From positions 1 through 64,000 of the forward strand of contig CAIWFH010000011.1 in assembly GCA_903911925.1 (NCBI GenBank): a stretch of 64,000 bases of DNA. Direction: 5' to 3'. The translations under genes were made by a program, and so were the position numbers. Positions 17,717 to 26,290 of the stretch are shown here, piece by piece. Numbering within the stretch: position 1 is the first letter of the stretch; every line of letters begins with the position of its first letter. The notes beneath the pieces were generated by a model. The model made no database searches. It saw only the letters and a program-made list of their open reading frames with translations, and was not told the DNA's origin. The stretch comes from an uncultured Acidobacteriaceae bacterium (GTDB taxonomy: Bacteria > Acidobacteriota > Terriglobia > Terriglobales > Acidobacteriaceae).

Positions 17717-19069
17717 ATGCACTGGCGTTTTCGCGCATGCGCGCTGTTTGTCCTGATTGCGGTTTTCGGCCTTGGTTCAGCCCTGGCGCAACCAGCCATT
17801 CAACCCACGGTAGACATCACCAAGGTCCCCGCCGCGGCCCAGCCCACGGCCAACTTCAACGCCGACGCGGCCACCGAGGCCTATATGGCCATGATTCCCC
17901 CCGCTTCTTATGCCCGTTCCGATGCCTACTTTGAAGGCGGCTACTGGCTCATCCTTTGGGGATTCCTCTATGGCTCGGCCATCTCGCTGCTGCTGCTTTA
18001 TACGCGTTGGTCGGCAAAGATGCGCGACGTGGCCGTACGCATCACGCGATTCAAGTTTCTGCAAACCGTCATCTACTGGATTGAATACACCCTGGTCACC
18101 ACCGTACTGGGTTTTCCGCTGGAGTACTATCAGGGTTTTGTGCGCGAGCATAAGTACGGCTTGGCCACGCAAACCTTTTGGCCCTGGATGGGCGATGAAG
18201 GCAAAGGCCTCTTGCTCGGGCTGATTCTCGGCGGCATCGCCGTCGCCGGTCTCTACGCCATCGTGCGCAAGCTTTCCAAAACCTGGTGGATCTGGGGTTC
18301 GGTGGCTGCCATGGCCTTCATGATCTTCACCGTCGCCATCGGCCCGGTGTTTATACAGCCCATCTTCAATACCCCCAAGAAGCTTGAAGATCCGAAGATC
18401 ACCGCTCCCATCCTCAAGATGGCGCACGCCAATGGCATTCCCACCAACGATGTCTGGCAGATCGACGCCAGCAAGCAGACCACGCGCATGAGCGCCAACG
18501 TCAGCGGCTTCGGCAACACCATGCGCATCACGCTCAACGACAACCTGCTGAAACGCGGATCGCAGCAAGAGATTCAGGCGGTGATGGGCCACGAGATGGG
18601 CCACTACGTGATGAACCACATTCCCAAGTCCATCATCACCTTCGTCATCATCGTGGTGCTCTTCTTTGCCTTCCTGCGCTGGGGAATGCAGTGGACGATC
18701 AGCCGTTGGGGAGAGCGATGGGGGATTCGCGACGTTGCCGATCCGGCCGGACTGCCGCTGGTATTTTTGCTGGCCGGCGTCTTCTTCTTTGTGCTTACCC
18801 CGGTGCTGAATACCGAAACCCGCACCCAGGAGAAAGAGGCTGATATGTTCGGCCTCAATGCCGCCCGCCAACCCGACGGCTTCGCCCAGGCCGCAATTCA
18901 CCTTGGCGAATACCGCAAAATGCGTCCTGGGCCGGTGGAAGAATGGCTCTTTTTCGATCATCCCAGCGGCTACAACCGCATCCACTCCGCCATGGTTTGG
19001 AAAGGCGAAAACCTGGAACTCTTTGACAAGAATCCAGTTCCGCCGCCCGCGCCAACCAGCAGCAAGTAG
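17717..19069 (+). CDS. M48-family membrane metalloprotease, copy 2
   Basis: A 450-residue paralogue of the upstream protease, collinear along its whole length, with the catalytic H292-E293-x-x-H296 at exactly the same residue numbers and the same TQEKEADMFG third-ligand segment. Signal peptide (LIAVFGLGSALAQ), the TVDITKVPAAAQP segment and all membrane segments are kept. Differences cluster in the loop after FIQPIFN (TPKKLEDPKI) and the C-terminal tail (NPVPPPAPTSSK). Both copies look functional. Two active copies side by side imply either dosage or diverging substrates; the sequence does not say which. Confidence 0.92.
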   Translation: MHWRFRACALFVLIAVFGLGSALAQPAIQPTVDITKVPAAAQPTANFNADAATEAYMAMIPPASYARSDAYFEGGYWLILWGFLYGSAISLLLLYTRWSAKMRDVAVRITRFKFLQTVIYWIEYTLVTTVLGFPLEYYQGFVREHKYGLATQTFWPWMGDEGKGLLLGLILGGIAVAGLYAIVRKLSKTWWIWGSVAAMAFMIFTVAIGPVFIQPIFNTPKKLEDPKITAPILKMAHANGIPTNDVWQIDASKQTTRMSANVSGFGNTMRITLNDNLLKRGSQQEIQAVMGHEMGHYVMNHIPKSIITFVIIVVLFFAFLRWGMQWTISRWGERWGIRDVADPAGLPLVFLLAGVFFFVLTPVLNTETRTQEKEADMFGLNAARQPDGFAQAAIHLGEYRKMRPGPVEEWLFFDHPSGYNRIHSAMVWKGENLELFDKNPVPPPAPTSSK

Positions 19070-19217
19070 GCTCCCACCGCCCGTCCCCCGAACAGGGGAT
19101 GGGCGGCTCCCCCGAAAGAATCCGCGCCCCGCCGGACGGGGAATGTTCAGCTTGGTTCAAAATCGCCTATTGTCGTTTTGTGGTTGGCAGAAGCCAGTCA
19201 AGAACGAGGTAAGAGCG

Positions 19218-19487
19218 ATGCAGGTTTTGTGCAAGAGTGCGAACGGAAACACAGAAACTCAATGCTGTGTCTGTGGCCAGGGATTCGTCATGTTCTGGGA
19301 ACGGCAGTCGCGCATGGAGCGCGCCGAAGCCCTTCGCGAAATTCAAAAGGTTCTACTCAGCCACCACCGCACCTCGCCCGGACCGCAGGCTCACCCAACA
19401 ACCGGTTTTCTGGTTCCTGAGTGGAACGGCCCCATCGCTTTCTCTGGCGCGGCCATTCTGGGCCACGCGCCAACCTGGGCACTCTAA
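19218..19487 (+). CDS. Small CxxC protein, 89 aa
   Basis: A short frame with a good ribosome site (GAGGTAAG) before ATG. The product opens MQVLCKSANGNTETQCCVCGQGF (residues 1-23), contains a CxxC in QCCVCGQGF, a basic helix (FWERQSRMERAEALREIQ), and ends in GPQAHPTTGFLVPEWNGP then ILGHAPTWAL. The density of conserved-type residues (G, P, W, C) and codon regularity suggest a real small protein, and I believe similar ones occur in other Acidobacteriota, but I cannot check. No function known. Confidence 0.65.
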   Translation: MQVLCKSANGNTETQCCVCGQGFVMFWERQSRMERAEALREIQKVLLSHHRTSPGPQAHPTTGFLVPEWNGPIAFSGAAILGHAPTWAL

Positions 19488-19963
19488 GAGATCGATCCGG
19501 ACTGAGTTTGGCCCTTGCGGCCGCGCTCTCTTTGGAAGCAAAGGCCTGAGCTGATCGGCACAGACAATCTGCCGATAGAAGAAGAACATGAGCCAAGGCT
19601 GGAATACCAACTGCTGATCGTTGAGTTCACTCTGTAGCCTCCCGGCACGAGCCTGGACTCTATAAATCAAGCTCCATTCAAGATGCCGGCATGCGACTTC
19701 ACCCTTCGTGGTCATCGCTGCCGGCATCGCCTTTCTCTGGCCAACCCCGATAGGAGCCTTTCCCGGCGCCGTACACAGCCGCATGCAGCCACCCCGAACA
19801 ACAATATTCCGTCACTGGGTCCATCCGGCAAGTTGCAAGTTTGCCTCAGGACGCAGAGGCTCTTCACGCCTCGGTGTTATTGACTCAAAGGAATCGGCGG
19901 ATTGCCGACGAACCGACCACAATGCCCGCTCGGCACCATCACCCTCTACCCACAGCAGTGTCA

Positions 19964-19995
19964 TCCTGAGCGAAGCGAAGGATCTGCGGTTGCCT
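19964..19995. repeat. Family D repeat, copy 1
   Basis: GTCATCCTGAGCGAAGCGAAGGATCTGCGG, the short 'CATCCTGAGCG ... GAAGGATC' unit also seen at 28194-28267 and, inside a gene, at 51596-51651. Confidence 0.65.
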
Positions 19996-20164
19996 TTGAG
20001 AGTTTCAAAGGGTCGTTACTTCCGAGTTACGCATGGGCCTTCAGTCCACCCACGGGGACGAAAATCGGTGATTTTCGGCGCAGTAGGCGACCAACGGTGC
20101 ACAGCGCCATTCCCGGACCCTGCGGCGTTTTGGGGGAGTAATCGTTTCTCTACTGAGATATTGT

Positions 20165-20203
20165 GTTTCCCCGGTGCCCAAAAGCGAGGCACCGGGGGCA
20201 CCC
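20165..20203. repeat. Family A palindromic repeat
   Basis: CCCCGGTGCC, loop CAAAAGCGA, GGCACCGGGG then GCACCC: the same palindrome-plus-GCACCC layout as the other family A copies but with a different stem sequence. Confidence 0.65.
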
Positions 20204-20269
20204 TCAGAATATTCTGCAACGGACAACAGGATCGGTTCTACCCGCCCGCAAGGTCCATGGATACTGCTT

Positions 20270-20782
20270 CTAGTGCCAGACCGACCTGAGCTTGTCCGTC
20301 ACGTCTTTGACTCCGGGACGTTCCCAGATGTTCTCTACGAGTAAGAAGACGTGGCTGTTGGTGTGTATTTGGAATCCGATGTGTTTCCGTTCATTAAACA
20401 GACTCAACAATACCCGGTGTGGGATGAGGGCCGCTCTGTGTATGCTGCAATCCCTGTTGAAGAACAATCCTGCGAGAAAATCGAAGTGCCCCTTTTCGAG
20501 GTTGCGAATCGCGGACAATTGCCGGGACCCGTTGGGCTTGAGGAGTCGACGGCCTTTGATCTGGTATCTCAATTTGTTCGGGGCCGGACCGATAGCGTCG
20601 AACCCAGCTTGCGAGTTGGCTGCCTTTTTCCATTTTGGATATGCCTTGAGAAAGAGAAATTCCGCCAAGTCTCCTGTCGGCTTATTTGCGGTGCATATGA
20701 TTTCGTCCTTGCGAAGTTTATCTTCAATCTCGGAATGCAGCTCAAACAATTGTTGAGTAGACAGATTTGAAATATCGATCAC
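20270..20782 (-). CDS. Orphan protein resembling restriction-endonuclease-like (DUF6998-type) proteins
   Basis: A 170-residue protein starting at GTG, with AGGAGA placed correctly upstream. After an N-terminal helix, it reads TANKPTGDLAEFLFLKA, NSQAGFDAIGP, LRYQIKGRRLLKP and GHFDFLAGLFFNRD. The order 'GDxAE ... GFDA ... YQIKxRR ... FDxL' resembles the DUF6998 group and a PD-(D/E)xK-like core, with D of GFDA and QxK of YQIK as candidate metal/catalytic residues. No methyltransferase or partner is adjacent. The flanks are gene-poor, which fits a transferred or decaying locus. The assignment rests on my pattern memory and is moderate. Confidence 0.6.
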   Translation of the reverse strand: MIDISNLSTQQLFELHSEIEDKLRKDEIICTANKPTGDLAEFLFLKAYPKWKKAANSQAGFDAIGPAPNKLRYQIKGRRLLKPNGSRQLSAIRNLEKGHFDFLAGLFFNRDCSIHRAALIPHRVLLSLFNERKHIGFQIHTNSHVFLLVENIWERPGVKDVTDKLRSVWH

Positions 20783-21456
20783 GGAGGCTCTCCTGAAGCG
20801 TCCATTCTAGCGTTTTAGCAATATCCACGCGACGCGGATGATGCTTTCAATTCGCAGTGGCGCAGTTGTCATTTCCTGAGATTCTACTCCGGCCGGTGGC
20901 CCCGATCCCGTGATATTTCCAAACCACAAATGATGTTGCCCCCGGTCCCTCGCAGTTGGGGACCGAGGATTAGAAAGATGTGAGCGGCCCGGGGACTCGG
21001 GCAGGATAGTTCCGATTGGTCCTCAAATGTCGGCTTTTCGGAAGGCATTTCCAAGCTGAGGGTGCGATTCCGGGCGCGTCACCGGCTAACCGGACATAGC
21101 TCCCATTTGGCGCCCACAACCCTCTCGCGTGAATTGAGAGCGGGTGCGGCGAGCGAAGCCGGCAACAAGAGACCGCCCAAATCTTTTAGCCCTGATTTGC
21201 CGATAATTACCCACTCGTGGCGCACAATGACAAATAGGAGAGATCAGTGCGCGAGGTCTTCCAGGGATGGGAACGGTCCGTACCACACCGCGGCCTGACC
21301 CCCACCCCCCTATCTTGGTGTAACTTTTCCACAGCAAAAAGGTAAGTTACTTGCAGATTAATTCGAGAAAAGGAAGATGAGCCGGAAGGTCTTTCCCGAA
21401 CCGCCAAATCTGGCATGCCCGAAAAGAACGGCTAACTCCGCTAACCCCGCTAACAG
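20783..21456. other. Gene-poor stretch upstream of rplT terminator
   Basis: About 675 bases with no convincing gene; short frames here have poor composition. A GGTCCC...GGGACC palindrome near 20943-20966 may be another degenerate repeat. A polypyrimidine run (CCCCCACCCCCC) lies at about 21300. Confidence 0.55.
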
Positions 21457-21483
21457 AAAAAGCCCCGCATCGCGGGGCTTTTT
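21457..21483. terminator. Bidirectional intrinsic terminator after rplT
   Basis: AAAAAGCCCCG, loop CATCG, CGGGGCTTTTT: an 11-bp stem with A and T flanks, just past the rplT stop on the minus strand. Works in principle on both strands. Confidence 0.9.
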
Positions 21484-21499
21484 CGCTAACTCCGCTGCT

Positions 21500-21871
21500 T
21501 TACGCCTTCGCCTCCGCGGCCAATGCAGCCTTGCCCTTTTCCACCAGCGCTGTAAAGCCTGCGGCGTCGTGAATGGCGATGTCGGAGAGGATCTTGCGGT
21601 CGAGCTCAATCCCCGCCTTCTTGAGGCCGTTGATGACCTGCGAGTAGCTGGTGCCGTTGAGCTTGGCGGCGGCAGAGATGCGAACAATCCAGAGGGAGCG
21701 GAACTGGCGCTTCTTCTGCTTGCGGCCGGTATAGGCAAACTTGAGGCCGCGTTCCACGGCTTCCTGGGCTGCCTGATAGAGCTTGGATTTCGTAAGGAAG
21801 TAACCACTTGCGCGTTCAAGAATCTTTTTGCGGCGGTCACTCCGCTTGGTACTGCGTTTTACGCGGGGCAT
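21500..21871 (-). CDS. rplT: 50S ribosomal protein L20
   Basis: Primary 23S rRNA-binding protein essential for early 50S assembly; in several bacteria it also represses its own operon. 123 residues with the family opening [21 protein letters not shown], the basic [21 protein letters not shown] segment and the C-terminal globular [21 protein letters not shown]. It lies 217 bases after rpmI, an unusually long and structured gap, and is followed by a strong terminator. Confidence 0.97.
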   Translation of the reverse strand: MPRVKRSTKRSDRRKKILERASGYFLTKSKLYQAAQEAVERGLKFAYTGRKQKKRQFRSLWIVRISAAAKLNGTSYSQVINGLKKAGIELDRKILSDIAIHDAAGFTALVEKGKAALAAEAKA

Positions 21872-22088
21872 TGGGTATTCTCCATTTTGCGTTCGTCAGT
21901 GATGCGGCTGGAGGCAGGAGGCCCGGATTTTGCCGGGCTGTAACCTCTTCACTCGCTTGTTCAAGCCTTGATCTCTCGTTCCACATACCAACCCCAAAAC
22001 AAGAGTGGTACGAAGTACGGGGGCCCGTTTTACGCGTTTGCCGGGGCCCTGAAGCGCCGCCTCCGCGTCAGCGGAGAAGGCACAGCGA
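21872..22088 (-). promoter_or_regulatory. Structured rpmI-rplT spacer, possible L20 control region
   Basis: Rather than the usual few tens of bases, 217 bases separate rpmI and rplT. They contain GGGCCC...GGGCCC (about 22021-22049), CTCCGC...GCGGAG (22061-22076) and CCCGG...CCGGG (21931-21946) inverted repeats. L20 is known to bind structured leader RNA in other bacteria, so a control site or a separate rplT promoter is possible. This is inference only. Confidence 0.4.
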
Positions 22089-22286
22089 TCAGGCGTAAGG
22101 AATCATGCGCGCCACCTTCAAGTAGTCGCCGTCTGAAACCATCAGGGTCTTGCCCAGCTTGCGTTTCACTTTTGGCGATTTCGATGTAAGGATATGGCGC
22201 GTCTTGGTCTGGTGCCGCTTGATTTTGCCGGTTCCAGTCTTGCTGAAGCGCTTTTTCGCGCCCGTATGGGTCTTCAACTTGGGCAT
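22089..22286 (-). CDS. rpmI: 50S ribosomal protein L35
   Basis: 65-residue ribosomal protein: [20 protein letters not shown] at the start, [23 protein letters not shown] in the middle, ending in a [10 protein letters not shown] tail. The frame extends 16 codons upstream but the family start is the ATG at 22286. Partner of rplT downstream. infC, normally directly upstream, is about 8 kb away, the gap being filled by carbohydrate genes. Confidence 0.96.
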   Translation of the reverse strand: MPKLKTHTGAKKRFSKTGTGKIKRHQTKTRHILTSKSPKVKRKLGKTLMVSDGDYLKVARMIPYA

Positions 22287-22516
22287 TGTTTTTCTCGTTT
22301 TTTTCTGGTCTTGGAGGGGAGATTCGTGGCCCATCCAGTTCCCATAGAGACAGGGACTTCCCTGCCCCCTTGAGGCTTCAACCAGTATATCGCAGTTTTG
22401 GGGCTGCCGCGACCCCTGGGTCGGGAGGCTAGAGGCGAGCCAATCCGTGCGGGGGCTACAATGGTGCTCGCTTGGGACAGGGGGGCCGGCCCACCGGCCA
22501 GAAGGCGGGAGGTCAG

Positions 22517-25318
22517 ATGGAAGCGAATCGCAGGCAGTTTATTCTGGGCACCTTGGGACTGGCGGTGGCCGCCAGGCTTGAAGGGAAAACCAGCACAAGC
22601 CATCCGGCAGCGCATGCGCCCAAGCCGGCGCCCCGCCCCGACGCAAGCTACGGCTCAGGGCATTTTGGCCGCTGGACTGAAGACGAGTTTGGCCTGCCCG
22701 CCTTTCGGTACACCTGCAACCAGGCGACCGATCCCAAGGCCGCCACTGACATAAAGCCCGGGATTCTCAAGCCCACCGAGCACGTTCACCAGGTGGGGAA
22801 CGACAGGATCACGGCCCTGGCGTCAAATTTCGGCCATGTGCGGATTCGCCAGGACGAAGGGAACCCCAAGATTCTGAATGATTTCGACCCCGAGGCCAGC
22901 CAGTTTGCCGGTGGCATCGGCTATCTGACCGACGGCCACGAGACCCTCAGCACGTACTACGACGGAAGCAGCGCGCACTTTGAGCGCATTTTCGGGGTTG
23001 GCTACTACCGCAAGCGCGTTGCCGGCAAAAGCTACTCGGTTGACCAGGTGATTTCCGCTCCGTTCGGAGACGACCCGGTACTGCTCTCGCAGGTCACCAT
23101 CACCAATCAACGCGATGGGCCGGCCACCGTGCGCTGGGTGGAGTACTGGGGTTGCCAGGCCTACCAGCTCTCGTTCCGCGACTTCATTGAATCGGCCGCG
23201 GGGATGGGCACGATGGATGACCTGCGCCACAAGTTGGGGCGGCGGTTCAGCCACCAGATTTCTCCCGTAAACGGCAAGCAGGGGATGCTGGAACACAAGC
23301 GTTTTTTTGGGCGCGCGCCCGAGGAGGAAACCAGGTGGCAGGGCGTCAAGGCCCATCTGCAGGCCGAGCCAACCCAGTTTCTCGCCCCGGTTCACGACGA
23401 CAGGCCTGGGACCTATCTGGATAGCGGCGATGTACCGCCCACCTTTTTGGTGTCGCTGGACGGGCCGGCCAGCGGATTCTCCTCCGACGCTGCAGCGTTT
23501 TTCGGCAAGGGCGGCGTAGCCAAACCCAGCGGACTGAAGCAGGCGCTGAACGGCAGCCTGCAGGAGAACGGGCCTCATGCCGGTTTCCTTATGGAGCACA
23601 CGCTGAAGCTGGCTCCGAAAGAAAAGCGGACTCTCCATTTCATGTGTGGGTACCTTACGGAGGGATTCAAACTCGATGCGCTGATTGCCAAGTACAGGAC
23701 TGCGCCCGCTGCCGCATTGAAGCTGTCGAGCACCGAATGGAAGCAGCGCGGAATGCGGTTTGAGGTGGGCGCGGAGCCGTGGGTAAAGCGCGAGAGCGCG
23801 TGGAATTACTACTACCTGCGCAGCAGCCAGACTTTCGACGATTTTTTTGGCGAGCACATCCTCAATCAGAATGGCTTCTACCAATACGTGATGGGCTTCC
23901 AGGGCGCGGCGCGCGACCCGCTGCAACACTGCCTGCCGTTCCTGTTCAGCGATCCGGAGATTGTGAGGAGCGTTCTCCGCTACACGTTGAAGGAAGTCCG
24001 CGACGACGGGTCGCTACCGTACGGCATTGTGGGCCACGGAGTAATTGCCCCGATTGTGACAGACAACGCAAGCGATTTGCCGCTGTGGCTGCTGTGGACG
24101 GCAAGCGAATACGTTCTAGCTACGCGGGATGCAAAGTTTCTAGACGAGGAGATTCCGGCGCGGTTCTCTGCGAAGGCCGGACAGATGGACACGGTCCGCA
24201 ACCTGCTGGCGCGCTGCTACCGCCACCAGGTGAACGACGTGGGCGTTGGCCAGCACGGCATTGTGCGCATGTTGAACGACGATTGGAACGACGGCCTGCT
24301 GGGCACTTGGTCGCAATCGGCATTCAAGGAGTGCGCCGACCAGGGCGAGAGCGTCTTGAACTCGGCAATGACGGCGTGGGTGTTTGACGAGTATGCACGG
24401 CTGCTGCGTTACGCGGGCGAAAGCGCGGCGCTGACGGCCAAGGTTAGCGAAAGCGCGGAATCTGCGCGCAAGGCCACTCGCGCGCAATGGACCGGCAAGT
24501 GGCTGCGCCGCGCCTGGCTCGGCCCGACGCTGGGCTGGATCGGCGAGACAACGCTGTGGATTGAGCCGCAACCATGGGCCATTGTCGCCGGAGTTACTTC
24601 ACCGGCACAGAGCCGCGAACTGGTCAAGAACATGAACACCCTGCTTCGGCAGGGGCCGATCGGCGCGGCGCAGATGAGCGCGGGACCGGACATGGACAGG
24701 AAAGGCATGTTTGAGCCCGGCACCTGCGTGCGCGGCGGCGTTTGGCCGTCGCTGAACCAGACACTCATCTGGGCGCTGGCGGAAGTTGACCCGGCGATGG
24801 CGTGGGACGAGTGGAAGAAGAACTCGTTTGCGCGGCATGCGCATGCCTATCCGGACGTGTGGTATGGCGTTTGGAGCGGAACGGACAGCTACAACTCCGT
24901 GCTCAGCAAGCAGCCGGGAGAAACCGCCGCCGATCCCAACTTCAAGGGCACCGAGTTCCCGGTGCTGAATCTGCATGCGCATGCCTGCTCGCTGTACTCC
25001 ATCGCCAAGCTGCTCGGCGTGGAATTCACCGAGGATGGGATCAGCCTGAGCCCGGATCTGCCGGTAGAGTCGTACCGGCTGGATTCAACGCTGCTGGGCG
25101 TAATCAAGAAGAGTGCCGGACACTTCGAAGGCTGGTACGCGCCTTCGCAGGCGGGAAACTGGACGCTGAAGATCGCGCTGCCAGAGCGTGTGGCAAAAAG
25201 GATATTGCACGTTGAGGTGAATGGAGCACGAATTCCGACGAAGAAACTGGCTGACGGCACAATCGTAGTGACTGGCTCCAGCGAGTCGAATAAGCCCTTG
25301 CTGTGGGCCATCGGTTAA
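22517..25318 (+). CDS. Secreted GH94-like (cellobiose phosphorylase-type) glycoside enzyme
   Basis: A 933-residue protein with a Tat-like signal ([16 protein letters not shown]), so probably exported folded. The N-terminal half is the beta-sandwich domain of GH94/GH36-type enzymes ([40 protein letters not shown]). The C-terminal half is an (alpha/alpha)6 barrel containing [10 protein letters not shown] (D589 in DWNDG), which matches the catalytic-acid motif of GH94 phosphorylases, followed by [20 protein letters not shown]. Phosphorylases are normally cytoplasmic, so a secreted member may be a hydrolase-like or unassigned relative. Start at 22517 is set by GGGAGG just upstream. Divergent from rpmI; neighbours are other glycan enzymes. 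Confidence 0.8.
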   Translation: MEANRRQFILGTLGLAVAARLEGKTSTSHPAAHAPKPAPRPDASYGSGHFGRWTEDEFGLPAFRYTCNQATDPKAATDIKPGILKPTEHVHQVGNDRITALASNFGHVRIRQDEGNPKILNDFDPEASQFAGGIGYLTDGHETLSTYYDGSSAHFERIFGVGYYRKRVAGKSYSVDQVISAPFGDDPVLLSQVTITNQRDGPATVRWVEYWGCQAYQLSFRDFIESAAGMGTMDDLRHKLGRRFSHQISPVNGKQGMLEHKRFFGRAPEEETRWQGVKAHLQAEPTQFLAPVHDDRPGTYLDSGDVPPTFLVSLDGPASGFSSDAAAFFGKGGVAKPSGLKQALNGSLQENGPHAGFLMEHTLKLAPKEKRTLHFMCGYLTEGFKLDALIAKYRTAPAAALKLSSTEWKQRGMRFEVGAEPWVKRESAWNYYYLRSSQTFDDFFGEHILNQNGFYQYVMGFQGAARDPLQHCLPFLFSDPEIVRSVLRYTLKEVRDDGSLPYGIVGHGVIAPIVTDNASDLPLWLLWTASEYVLATRDAKFLDEEIPARFSAKAGQMDTVRNLLARCYRHQVNDVGVGQHGIVRMLNDDWNDGLLGTWSQSAFKECADQGESVLNSAMTAWVFDEYARLLRYAGESAALTAKVSESAESARKATRAQWTGKWLRRAWLGPTLGWIGETTLWIEPQPWAIVAGVTSPAQSRELVKNMNTLLRQGPIGAAQMSAGPDMDRKGMFEPGTCVRGGVWPSLNQTLIWALAEVDPAMAWDEWKKNSFARHAHAYPDVWYGVWSGTDSYNSVLSKQPGETAADPNFKGTEFPVLNLHAHACSLYSIAKLLGVEFTEDGISLSPDLPVESYRLDSTLLGVIKKSAGHFEGWYAPSQAGNWTLKIALPERVAKRILHVEVNGARIPTKKLADGTIVVTGSSESNKPLLWAIG

Positions 25319-25400
25319 GGCGGAGGGTTTGGCTAAAAGCCCGCGAAACTGCGCTCAAGATTACAGATTTGTAATTCATCGATCGGTCAGGGAGAGGATG

Positions 25401-25898
25401 CTAGACAAAGCCGATGAAGCGGCCGGCGGCGACAATGCCGACCCACAACAAGATTGAAACGGCTCCGGCAAGTTTTGCCCGAACGGGTGGGACAGGGATT
25501 TCATCCCATGCGGCCATATTGCGAGAGACGGTGAAGCGGAAGATCAGAGCGTGAAGTCCGGCCAGGAACAGGAGGAGCATCTTCAGGCGGAACGCCGGAT
25601 TCGGGTAGACGTGAGCCGCTTCCGATGCAAAGAGCAAAGCGCCGGTGACGACCTGCACCGCGAATGCAATCCAGGCCCAGGGAAACACGCGCGCAGCCAT
25701 CGCTGAAACCCGCTGCTGCCGCATGGCCCAGCCCAGAAGGCGCAAGTCAAAAGCGGTGATGGTCCCGACCAGCGCGGCCATGCCCAGCAGGTGCAGGGTT
25801 TCAATAATCGGAAAAAGCCACAACGATTCGCGAACGCTGGAGGCGATCCATGTCTGCTCAAGCCAACCGCAGAACGCAGGAATCTGGGAGGGCTCTAT
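25401..25898 (-). CDS. DUF6644-type membrane protein, apparent ATA start
   Basis: A 165-residue membrane protein: an amphipathic N-terminus (FCGWLEQTWIASSVRESLWL), then transmembrane segments around LFPIIETLHLLGMAALVGTI, WAWIAFAVQVVTGALLFAS, LLLFLAGLHALIF and VSILLWVGIVAAGRFIGFV. It matches the DUF6644 pattern (RESLW.FP.IE..H.LG). No ATG/GTG/TTG gives this N-terminus; the best placed codon is ATA at 25898, six bases after GGAGGG (25905-25910) and overlapping the upstream TAG as ATAG. Translation may use AUA, or the base is a mutation or read error. Pairs with DUF6152 upstream, an arrangement I associate with Acidobacteriota and Proteobacteria. Confidence 0.7.
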   Translation of the reverse strand: MEPSQIPAFCGWLEQTWIASSVRESLWLFPIIETLHLLGMAALVGTITAFDLRLLGWAMRQQRVSAMAARVFPWAWIAFAVQVVTGALLFASEAAHVYPNPAFRLKMLLLFLAGLHALIFRFTVSRNMAAWDEIPVPPVRAKLAGAVSILLWVGIVAAGRFIGFV

Positions 25899-26275
25899 GG
25901 CTTGCCCTCCAACGATTGGCCGTTGCGGAGCCAGATTCTCCCCACGGAAAAATAGGCTGTGCCATCTTTGGCCTTGAATCCCTGCACGGTGATTTTGTCT
26001 CCGCGCTTCACGGTGTCTTTGGTCCAGTGGCCATACTTTGTGAGCATGCCCAGGCTGCCCAGTTCCAGCTTCCAGTTTTGAACCTTGCCCGTGTCGTCCA
26101 CCATGTCTGCATAAATAAAGGCATGAGGGTTGATCCACTCGACGCGCGTCGCCTTGCCGTACATCTTCACGGTATGGGTAGTGTCAAACTCCGCCAGGCC
26201 GTGGTGCGCGTAAAGAAGTGACGCGCACAACATCAGCGCGACAGTTGCCAATGCTCCAGAGAGTTTCCGAATCAT
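25895..26275 (-). CDS. DUF6152-type small periplasmic protein
   Basis: A 126-residue exported protein. Signal peptide MIRKLSGALATVALMLCASLLYA is followed at once by HHGLAEFDTTHTVKMYGKATRVEWINPHAFIYADMVDD (split here by function: HH pair after cleavage, then an OB-like beta barrel). The HHG...FD and WINPHA wording is typical of DUF6152. A metal role for the histidines is often guessed but unproven. Its stop overlaps the next gene (DUF6644-type). Functions probably together with it at the inner membrane. Confidence 0.8.
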   Translation of the reverse strand: MIRKLSGALATVALMLCASLLYAHHGLAEFDTTHTVKMYGKATRVEWINPHAFIYADMVDDTGKVQNWKLELGSLGMLTKYGHWTKDTVKRGDKITVQGFKAKDGTAYFSVGRIWLRNGQSLEGKP

Positions 26276-26290
26276 ATGCGTTGTTTGACG

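Larger units (their letters stand above)
19488..20269. other. Gene-poor stretch with repeats
   Basis: 782 bases with no supportable gene. A 193-codon plus-strand frame crosses it but is made largely of repeat sequence (the HSSVILSEAKDLRL segment is the translation of a family D repeat) and low-complexity residues. Contains a family D repeat (19964-19995) and a family A palindrome (20165-20203). Confidence 0.6.

Noticed and set aside
17777..18985. 402-codon minus-strand frame
   Set aside because: Antisense to the second M48 gene, with no recognisable domain.
19708..20289. 193-codon plus-strand frame
   Set aside because: Includes translated repeat sequence (VILSEAKDLRL) and low-complexity segments; it overlaps the end of a better gene on the other strand.
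20941..21005. GGTCCC...GGGACC and CCCGGGGACTCGGG inverted repeats
   Set aside because: Short, and without the constant edges of family A; not listed as a separate element.
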